A DNA stretch of 15,241 nt from assembly GCA_041300865.1 (NCBI GenBank), contig JBFYTF010000551.1:1-15241 (forward strand), given 5' to 3'. Within the stretch, counting starts at the first letter, position 1, and each line of letters begins with the position of its first letter. Below the pieces are notes generated by a model, which was not told where the DNA came from, ran no database searches, and saw only the letters and a list, made by a program, of their open reading frames with translations. The DNA is from JAAYZQ01 sp041300865 (GTDB lineage: Bacteria > Chloroflexota > Anaerolineae > JAAYZQ01). Below, piece after piece: positions 7,659 to 13,011 of this stretch. Made by a program: the position numbers and the translations under genes.

Positions 7659-8732
7659 CTATTCCGGCTCCCCTTCCGCCTTGTTGAAATCCACCAGGAT
7701 CTCGATCTCGGCCCTCTCCCGCTCACCTTGCAGGACGGCCATCAGGGCTGCCTGCTGTCGCCGCGCCAGCACGGCAGGGTCTGCGTCGCGCACTTCTCGC
7801 TCCAGAACGATGAGAACGGTGAACCCGTAGCGCGTCTGGATGACATCGCTGAACTGCCCCGGCTCCAACGTCGCGGCTACGCCGGAAAGCTCGGGCAGCA
7901 TCAGATCCAGCGAGAACCAGCCCAGGTCGCCCCCCATATCCTTTGTCTGCTCATCCGTCGAGTACTGCGCGGCAAGATCGTTAAAGCTCTCTCCGGCCTT
8001 GAGCCTGGCCGCCACCGCCTGGGCCGTAGCGCTCTCATCCACCGAGATGTGGGCGATGCGCACCTGCAGCTCTTGGGTCTCCACCTGCTGTGCGTTCAGG
8101 AGCATGAGCAGCATGAGCGTGTCATAGATGACCTGCTCAAAGCTCTGCTCCGTGTAGCCATTGGCCTCCAGGTAGGCCTCCCAGCTCTCGTACAAGTCGC
8201 TGGCAAGGATCCCGGCTTTTTCGCCGTCTATTTTGGCCTGGACCTGCTCCGGGCTGACGGCGACCCCCTGGTCGGCGGCGATCTTGCGCAGCAGCCAGCG
8301 GTCCACAGTCTGGGTCAGGACGTCGTTCTGAAGCTGCCCTAACCTCTGGCGCATGGCCGGATCGTTCCAGTTCACGTTTCCCTGGCGGCTGACGATGCGC
8401 ACGGCTTGGCGCAGGCTGGGCTCGTAGTATTCCCAGGTGATCTCCTGGCCGTTGACCTTCGCCAGGGGCGTGTCCACGCGCCGGATGTACTGCATGGCCG
8501 TTTCGTCCGGGGAAGGTGTGCCCGCGGCGGCTGCACCGGTGGCCATCTCGGCCGGGGCGGCGACGGCGGCCTGTGGCGACGGCGTCACAGCCGGGTTGGC
8601 TGCCGCCGAAGTGGTCATCGGAGTGCCAAGGCCAGGTGTATTGGTCGAGACGGCCGCGGAGCCGCAGCCCGCGGCCGATAGTCCAACGGCGATGAGTAGC
8701 AGGACCAGAACCGGCGATCGCATGGCGGACAT
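7659..8732 (-). CDS. SurA/PrsA-like parvulin peptidyl-prolyl isomerase lipoprotein
   Basis: Extracytoplasmic foldase of 357 residues. A short positive N-terminus and hydrophobic core end in SAAGC, a lipobox-like sequence with Cys23 as the probable lipidated residue. A disordered Ala/Pro/Thr tether covers about 25-75. A SurA_N-like helical domain covers about 88-215 (KVNGQEIT, then MRQRLGQLQNDVLTQTVDRWLL). A parvulin domain covers about 222-312, with VRIAHISV, the AGESFNDLAAQYSTD helix, GGDLGWFS and RYGFTVLIVLE, all family hallmarks. Such proteins catalyse prolyl cis-trans isomerisation and chaperone exported proteins. The start at 8732 is set by a strong Shine-Dalgarno; longer forms would place the signal peptide internally. 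The gene is divergent from a secreted propeller gene and shares its promoter region, which suggests that the two are expressed together. Its 3' end faces the kinase stop across 3 bp. Confidence 0.9.
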   Translation of the reverse strand: MSAMRSPVLVLLLIAVGLSAAGCGSAAVSTNTPGLGTPMTTSAAANPAVTPSPQAAVAAPAEMATGAAAAGTPSPDETAMQYIRRVDTPLAKVNGQEITWEYYEPSLRQAVRIVSRQGNVNWNDPAMRQRLGQLQNDVLTQTVDRWLLRKIAADQGVAVSPEQVQAKIDGEKAGILASDLYESWEAYLEANGYTEQSFEQVIYDTLMLLMLLNAQQVETQELQVRIAHISVDESATAQAVAARLKAGESFNDLAAQYSTDEQTKDMGGDLGWFSLDLMLPELSGVAATLEPGQFSDVIQTRYGFTVLIVLEREVRDADPAVLARRQQAALMAVLQGERERAEIEILVDFNKAEGEPE

Positions 8733-8740
8733 GTACCTGT

Positions 8741-8746
8741 CTCCTT
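8741..8746 (-). promoter_or_regulatory. Ribosome binding site fixing the foldase start
   Basis: On the minus strand AAGGAG lies 8 nt before the ATG at 8732-8730. This near-ideal site sets the start ahead of the lipoprotein signal and excludes the longer frame that runs up to 8882. Confidence 0.85.
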
Positions 8747-8790
8747 GGCTGCACCCCGGGCTGCGATTGCGCCCCGCGCAACGCCGGTGC

Positions 8791-8819
8791 ATTGTACTGG
8801 CATCGCCAAGTTTTGTCAA
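8791..8819 (-). promoter_or_regulatory. Foldase promoter, leftward half of a divergent pair
   Basis: Read on the minus strand: TTGACA (8819-8814), 17 nt, then TACAAT (8796-8791), matching consensus at 6/6 and 5/6. Transcription would start near 8784, giving a leader of about 50 nt. Its -35 box is one arm of the palindrome TGTCAATTTGACA (8814-8826); the other arm is the -35 of the rightward promoter. Confidence 0.8.
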
Positions 8820-8820
8820 T

Positions 8821-8849
8821 TTGACACCCCCTGGGGTAGGTGCTATAAT
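8821..8849 (+). promoter_or_regulatory. Perfect consensus promoter of the secreted propeller gene
   Basis: TTGACA (8821-8826) and TATAAT (8844-8849) are separated by exactly 17 nt, a perfect sigma70 consensus. The start site should be near 8856, about 60 nt before the ATG at 8916. The spacer holds a small palindrome, ACCCC-CT-GGGGT (8826-8837), which could be an operator. The -35 box is one base away from that of the leftward promoter. Confidence 0.9.
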
Positions 8850-8904
8850 TGTTCCTGCTTGCTCGAGAGCCGTGCTGACCACACGAATCCACGCAGAGAC
8901 GCTC

Positions 8905-8909
8905 GGAGG
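8905..8909 (+). promoter_or_regulatory. Ribosome binding site fixing the propeller start at 8916
   Basis: GGAGG lies 6 nt before the ATG at 8916, which begins a clear signal peptide. An in-frame extension to 8745 would cross both promoters and is rejected. Confidence 0.85.
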
Positions 8910-8915
8910 ATTGTC

Positions 8916-10274
8916 ATGGGTTACAGTGCAGTGTTAAAGGGCTTGCTTGTCCTCGCAGTCTGCTCGACGGTCTTGCTCCCGGTTACCCCCGGTGTTCTGG
9001 CGCAGGCCGAGCCCCGTGATGTCCAGGCTGCAAGTGCGTGGCAGATCGTTCCCAGCGGCGCCACTGCCAGTCTCTACGCCCTTGACATGGTCAACGGCAC
9101 CTACGGCTGGGCAGGGGGAACGAGTGGCCTGGCGCTCCTCTACGACGGCACCTCCTGGAACGACGCCGACACCCTTTTCTCCGACGCCTTTTTTGCCATC
9201 GACATGGTGGACACCACCTTCGGCTTCGCAACCAGCTACGAGGGCAACATGCTGCGCTACAGCGGCGGCCAGTGGCAGGTCGCCACCAAGCTGAGCAATG
9301 CCCTGCTTACCAGTGTGTCGATGGTGGATGGCAACAACGGCTGGGCCGTGGGCTATCTGGGAGGCATCTATCGCTATCAAAACGGTGTGTGGTCGCAGTG
9401 GACCACGATGCCCTACCTTTTCCAGGCGATCGACATGGTCTCTGCCAACGATGGTTGGATCCTGGGCCGCACCGGGGTGACGCTGCATTGGAATGGCAGC
9501 ATCTGGCAGCTGACCAGTACACCGCAGGACATCTGGTTCCTGGACGTGGACATGGTCAGTAGCAATGACGGTTGGGCCGTCGGCGATGCGGGGATCATCT
9601 ACCACTACAACGGCGTCTCCTGGTCGCCGGTGACATCCCCGGTGCCGGGCACACCTCTGTGGTCCGTGAGCATGGTCAGCAGTTCCGAAGGTTGGGCCGT
9701 GGGCGCGGCGGGAACCATCCTCCACTTTGACGGCGCTTCCTGGAAGAAGGTAGAGAGCCCCGTGACCGTCGAGCTGCACGCCGTGGACGCGGTCAACGAT
9801 AGAGACGTGTGGGCTGTGGGCAAATCGGGCACCGTGTTGCATTACGTCGGCGGCGTCGACCTGTCGACCTCTTTCAAGAGCGCGAGCCCAACGCAGGCGT
9901 CCGCCGGGGATCCTGTAACCTACAGCATCCGCGTCCGCAATACGGGCGCCCTTCCGGCCCTCGCGGTCGTGGTCACCGATCCGCTGCCGGCCAATGCCAC
10001 CCTTGTCCCCGGCAGCGCTACCACCACCCAGGGCACCATCCAGGGGACTAATCCGCTGGTCGTCGCCGTTGGGACCCTAGCCCCCGGGGCGCAGGCAACG
10101 ATCTCCTTCCAGGTCACCGCTGGCAATCCTGGGCTCGTCTGCTGGTTCCTGAACAACCAGGCGACCATATCCGCCCAGGGTGAGGATCCCATCGTCCGCC
10201 GGGCGGTTACGGCCGTCGGCGACTGCCTGCGGCTCTATCTGCCCCTTGTCGTCCATAGGGCGGGCGCGGGCTAA
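8916..10274 (+). CDS. Secreted Ycf48-like seven-repeat beta-propeller with DUF11 domain and LYLPLV tail
   Basis: 452 residues. The signal peptide is about 1-29, with predicted cleavage after VLA. Residues 41-313 contain seven repeats of about 36-45 residues. Each has the pattern (A/V)xxMV...GWAVG..G.(I/T).(H/R)(Y/F).G..W, for instance the GWAVG motifs at 142-146, 219-223 and 259-263. Seven copies match one seven-bladed propeller of the Ycf48/BNR type. A DUF11 domain covers about 318-436 (GDPVTYSIRVRNTG, then TDPLPANATLVPG, then GTLAPGAQATISF). The protein ends DCLRLYLPLVVHRAGAG. There is no membrane anchor. Ycf48 itself is a photosystem II assembly factor, but no photosynthesis gene is present and many unrelated secreted proteins share this repeat, so that function is not transferred. 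A binding or scaffolding role is likely. The gene is divergent from the foldase lipoprotein and is a paralogue of the protein at 11500. Confidence 0.88.
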   Translation: MGYSAVLKGLLVLAVCSTVLLPVTPGVLAQAEPRDVQAASAWQIVPSGATASLYALDMVNGTYGWAGGTSGLALLYDGTSWNDADTLFSDAFFAIDMVDTTFGFATSYEGNMLRYSGGQWQVATKLSNALLTSVSMVDGNNGWAVGYLGGIYRYQNGVWSQWTTMPYLFQAIDMVSANDGWILGRTGVTLHWNGSIWQLTSTPQDIWFLDVDMVSSNDGWAVGDAGIIYHYNGVSWSPVTSPVPGTPLWSVSMVSSSEGWAVGAAGTILHFDGASWKKVESPVTVELHAVDAVNDRDVWAVGKSGTVLHYVGGVDLSTSFKSASPTQASAGDPVTYSIRVRNTGALPALAVVVTDPLPANATLVPGSATTTQGTIQGTNPLVVAVGTLAPGAQATISFQVTAGNPGLVCWFLNNQATISAQGEDPIVRRAVTAVGDCLRLYLPLVVHRAGAG

Positions 10275-10331
10275 CACCGCGCCCCGAGGAAGGCGCGCCG
10301 TCGGGTCGCAGCGACCACCTACCAACTAAGA

Positions 10332-10379
10332 ACAGGCACCGGGCCGCGCGCCACAGCAGTGGGCCAGCCCGGTGTCTGT
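10332..10379 (+). terminator. Stem-loop after the secreted propeller gene
   Basis: ACAGGCACCGGGC (10332-10344) pairs with GCCCGGTGTCTGT (10367-10379): 13 bp with one G-T pair, around a 22-nt loop. It lies 57 bp after the stop codon and before the next promoter, where a terminator is expected. No T-run follows, so it may work with Rho or as an mRNA 3' stabiliser. Confidence 0.5.
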
Positions 10380-10432
10380 CCTGGCACACGATCACCCCCT
10401 GTGCCTCGCCGGCAGCGGGGCGATTCGCGGGC

Positions 10433-10461
10433 TTGACAAGCCTCTCCCTTTTCAGTATAAT
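10433..10461 (+). promoter_or_regulatory. Perfect consensus promoter of the small Trp-rich secreted protein
   Basis: TTGACA (10433-10438), 17 nt, TATAAT (10456-10461): perfect sigma70 consensus. Transcription should start near 10468, leaving a leader of about 177 nt before the ATG at 10645. Such a strong promoter suggests an abundant product. Confidence 0.88.
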
Positions 10462-10467
10462 GGGATG

Positions 10468-10644
10468 CGACTCGACAGCCGGTGTCGATACCTTACGCGT
10501 GGTCCATCCGGCGAGACGGTATGATGCAGTTCCGCCGTTTAGTCACGGAGCAAGGAGGTTCCCCATCGCCAAGAGCTCTGGCCAAGCCACAAGTTACCCA
10601 AAGCTTGTGAGCGCAAGACTGACCTGATTAAGGAGGAACACAAT
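10468..10644 (+). promoter_or_regulatory. Long structured 5' leader
   Basis: Small stems are visible: TCGACA/TGTCGA (10472-10477 with 10483-10488), ATACC/GGTAT (10488-10492 with 10518-10522) and CACAAG/CTTGTG (10588-10593 with 10604-10609). The last competes with CTTG/CAAG (10604-10607 with 10614-10617). A 29-codon open frame, ATG 10521 to TGA 10608-10610, ends inside that stem but has only a weak ribosome site. The real start at 10645 has AAGGAGG at 10630-10636. I do not recognise a known riboswitch class. Confidence 0.4.
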
Positions 10645-11295
10645 ATGCGTCGTGTGCTGTTCGCGTTTGTCGTGCTCGCAATGCTCGCCATCCCCGCCAG
10701 CGTCGTTGCTGTGGAGCCAGAGCAAGAGATCGCCGTCGGCGAAGTCTACCTCGGCGAGCTCGTCCTCATCTCCGTCGGCGGCTACGCTCCTGGCGAGCCC
10801 GTCGATGCCTGGCTTTACCGGCCCTCGACGCTGGCCGGCTGGCCGCTGACCAACCAACCACCCATCCTGAACGCCGACGGCACTGCCGCGTGGTTGGTCC
10901 AGGGAGCGTCGGAGCAGCGCCGCTGGTCCTTCGCCGAGACCGCAGGTACGCCCTTTGCTGTGGCCGACGCCTTTGGCATTTGGGGTGCCATCCTCATGAT
11001 CCCCCGTGATGAGGTCTGGTTCCCCTGTGGCTTCCCCCTCCAGTGGAAGTGCAACTTCGAGGTTTCCCCTGGCCTCTGGGAGGTGCACTCGCCCCAGAGG
11101 GTGAATTACATCAATTTCCCGACCGGTTGGGATTACTGGCCGTACATCGATTGGTTTGGCGCAGCCGGCGATCCGGCGGATATCATTTCTCCGCTCGAAA
11201 TCGACGTCTTTAACTACGGGCCAACGGTCTACGGCCCGCAGTTCGAAGCCGTCGTCACTGGCTACGACTGGAAGTGGTCCGACATCGAGTGGTAA
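10645..11295 (+). CDS. Small tryptophan-rich secreted protein of unknown function
   Basis: 216 residues with a signal peptide (about 1-22). Residues 33-120 resemble a short Ig-like sandwich of the kind with a GYAPGEP turn (46-52) and a later ADGTA strand (77-81), common in secreted proteins of GC-rich bacteria. The second half is aromatic-rich: the protein has 14 tryptophans, two cysteines (C128 and C136) that could form a disulfide, and ends YDWKWSDIEW. It has no catalytic motif, membrane anchor, Thr-Pro linker or LYLP tail, so it is probably released or held non-covalently. A perfect promoter and strong Shine-Dalgarno suggest high expression. It is flanked by stem-loops on both sides and is therefore probably monocistronic. 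I do not recognise the family; sugar binding through the exposed aromatics is only a guess. Confidence 0.8.
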   Translation: MRRVLFAFVVLAMLAIPASVVAVEPEQEIAVGEVYLGELVLISVGGYAPGEPVDAWLYRPSTLAGWPLTNQPPILNADGTAAWLVQGASEQRRWSFAETAGTPFAVADAFGIWGAILMIPRDEVWFPCGFPLQWKCNFEVSPGLWEVHSPQRVNYINFPTGWDYWPYIDWFGAAGDPADIISPLEIDVFNYGPTVYGPQFEAVVTGYDWKWSDIEW

Positions 11296-11420
11296 GCGCC
11301 AAACCCGGGCGATGAGAACCAGCTCTCGCAGCCACTCCGGGTCACCCCGGGCAACAGCTGCCTGGACTGGGTAGAGGGCGCCGGCACCGGTGGACTGAAA
11401 AGAACTGCATTCAGTGGCAG

Positions 11421-11455
11421 GGCGTACTCTCGATGGGAGTACGCCTTGCTCTTTG
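11421..11455 (+). terminator. Intrinsic terminator after the Trp-rich protein
   Basis: GGCGTACTC (11421-11429) pairs exactly with GAGTACGCC (11437-11445) over a 7-nt loop and is followed by TTGCTCTTTG. It lies 126 bp after the stop. A weaker stem, ACTGAA/TTCAGT (11394-11399 with 11410-11415), precedes it. The 11296-11499 gap holds no gene I can support, and no convincing promoter for the gene at 11500 is visible, so read-through may feed that gene. Confidence 0.7.
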
Positions 11456-11486
11456 AGATAGGTAGGTTGGTTTGCCGTGCTCGTCG

Positions 11487-11491
11487 AGGAG
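11487..11491 (+). promoter_or_regulatory. Ribosome binding site fixing the GTG start at 11500
   Basis: AGGAG lies 8 nt before the GTG at 11500. The in-frame TTG at 11446 lies directly after the terminator stem and has no such site, so 11500 is preferred. Confidence 0.7.
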
Positions 11492-11499
11492 AGCGTGCT

Positions 11500-13011
11500 G
11501 TGACTTTCAGGCGGTCCTATGGGCGGTTGTCGTGGCTGGGTTGCGTGATGGCCCTTGTGGCCTCACTCTTGCCTCTGCCTCTTCACGCGCAGGACTCGCC
11601 CTCGTGGGTCATCTATCCCTCGCCGCCGGCCGGCACCCTCTATGCCCTGGACTTGGTCCATCCCGGTGAAGCCTGGGCCGGCGGCACCTTTGGCCTGATG
11701 ATGCACTATGACGGCAGCTCCTGGCTCCAATCGTGGTTGAACTACGAAGACCCCGTCGTCAGCATCGACATGCTGCCGGATGGCACGGGCTGGGCGGCCA
11801 CGTATAAGGGTGTCCTCTTGCGCTACGTGGGCAATGCCTGGCAGCAGGCCGGCGGGGTCATGTACGGCGTTGATTCGATCCAGATGCTGAATGCGGGCGA
11901 GGGCTGGGCCGTGGGTGGTTCCTACGACATCTACCGCTACGCCGCTGGCTCCTGGCAAACCTTTCGCTCGCCTGTCGATACCTGGCTAAGCGATGTGGAT
12001 GCCTTGGCCAGCGACGATGCCTGGATCGCGGCGCGCGGCGCCATCTTGCACTGGGATGGCTCGAGCTGGCAGCACCACAGCGAGGTGCCCAACACCGAGT
12101 GGCTCCGGGCTATTGACATGGTCTCCGCTGGCGACGGCTGGGCGGTCGGGACCAACGGCATTATCATGCACTATGACGGCACTTCCTGGGCCCGCGCCGA
12201 CAGTCCTACCGGGGTGCGCCTGGAAGACGTCTTCATGCTTGACGCCGACACCGGCTGGGCTGTGGGCGAGTCGGGGCTCATCCTCAAGTACAACGGCAGC
12301 CGCTGGAATGTCGAAGGCAGCCCGACGTTCTACGATTTGAGCGCCGTCTACATGGTCAACGAGTCTTCCGGTTGGGCCGTCGGAAGGTCGGGCGTCATCC
12401 TCGAGTACCGCACCGGCGGCGCCTATCCGCCCACCGCCACACCCGTTTTACCGCCAACGCGCACACCTACCGCGGGCCCCACTGTTACCTTCACGCCCGG
12501 GCCGACGAATACCCCGTCTGCCACCAGTCCGACCAGGACGCCGACGATCACGCTCACGCCCACGGACACTCCCCCGGTCGCCACAGCTGGCCCCGCGGCG
12601 ACGGCGACCGGTGCCGGCGCGATTGCTACGCCCACGCGGCCGGCCGCGCCGAGCTCCACAACCGCGCCGCCTGTCAGCACCTCCTCGGCGACGCCTACCC
12701 CCGGCGATACGCCCCAGCCTGAAGAGAGTAGTACCCCGCCGGCAACGCGGGCAACTGTGGCTGCCGTGGCGCAGGCCACGGACGCGGTCGAGGCGACGGC
12801 CGAGCCCGGCGCGGTCGCCTCGGCAACGATCCCCGCACCCACCCTTGAGCCTGCTTCCGTTGACGAGGATGACGACAACCCGGGTGGCGCGAGCGGCCTG
12901 GCGCGCAACCTGACCGTCGCGGGCATCACCCTGGTTCTGGGGGCCGGTGCCGTTGCCGCCGTCGCCATGGCCCTCGTCGTCGGCCTCTGGCTGCGACGCA
13001 GGAGGATGTGA
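11500..13011 (+). CDS. Membrane-anchored Ycf48-like seven-repeat propeller with Thr/Pro-rich linker
   Basis: 503 residues from the GTG at 11500. A signal peptide covers about 1-30 (LHA before QD). Seven propeller repeats fill 36-307, each ending with GWAVG..G.I...(Y/W).G..W or a close variant; the fourth is degenerate (DAWIAARGAILHWDG). A Thr/Pro/Ala/Ser-rich linker of about 150 residues (308-455) follows, with many TPT and TP steps, then an acidic DEDDD patch (455-459), a membrane helix (about 472-497) and a short RRRR tail. This gives an outside propeller displayed on a stalk with a cytoplasmic stop-transfer end. No LPXTG motif is present. It is closely related to the 8916-10274 protein in the propeller part but swaps DUF11 plus LYLPLV for stalk plus anchor. 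The stop overlaps the start of the downstream glycosyltransferase; the Thr-rich stalk is a plausible O-glycosylation acceptor for it (inference). Confidence 0.88.
   Translation: MTFRRSYGRLSWLGCVMALVASLLPLPLHAQDSPSWVIYPSPPAGTLYALDLVHPGEAWAGGTFGLMMHYDGSSWLQSWLNYEDPVVSIDMLPDGTGWAATYKGVLLRYVGNAWQQAGGVMYGVDSIQMLNAGEGWAVGGSYDIYRYAAGSWQTFRSPVDTWLSDVDALASDDAWIAARGAILHWDGSSWQHHSEVPNTEWLRAIDMVSAGDGWAVGTNGIIMHYDGTSWARADSPTGVRLEDVFMLDADTGWAVGESGLILKYNGSRWNVEGSPTFYDLSAVYMVNESSGWAVGRSGVILEYRTGGAYPPTATPVLPPTRTPTAGPTVTFTPGPTNTPSATSPTRTPTITLTPTDTPPVATAGPAATATGAGAIATPTRPAAPSSTTAPPVSTSSATPTPGDTPQPEESSTPPATRATVAAVAQATDAVEATAEPGAVASATIPAPTLEPASVDEDDDNPGGASGLARNLTVAGITLVLGAGAVAAVAMALVVGLWLRRRRM

Noticed and set aside
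8733..8882. Longer foldase frame starting at 8882
   Set aside because: It crosses both divergent promoters and buries the lipoprotein signal. The ATG at 8732 has an ideal AAGGAG site.
8745..8915. Longer propeller frame starting at 8745
   Set aside because: It starts upstream of the perfect promoter at 8821-8849. The ATG at 8916 has GGAGG and begins a clean signal peptide.
8916..10274. Assignment as a photosystem II assembly factor (Ycf48)
   Set aside because: Only the repeat type matches. DUF11, the LYLPLV tail and the absence of photosynthesis genes point to a general secreted binding protein.
12420..12850. Thr/Pro-coding stretch considered as a tandem DNA repeat or misassembled low-complexity region
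   Set aside because: The codons vary and no exact DNA unit repeats. It is a normal surface-protein stalk continuous with the anchor helix.
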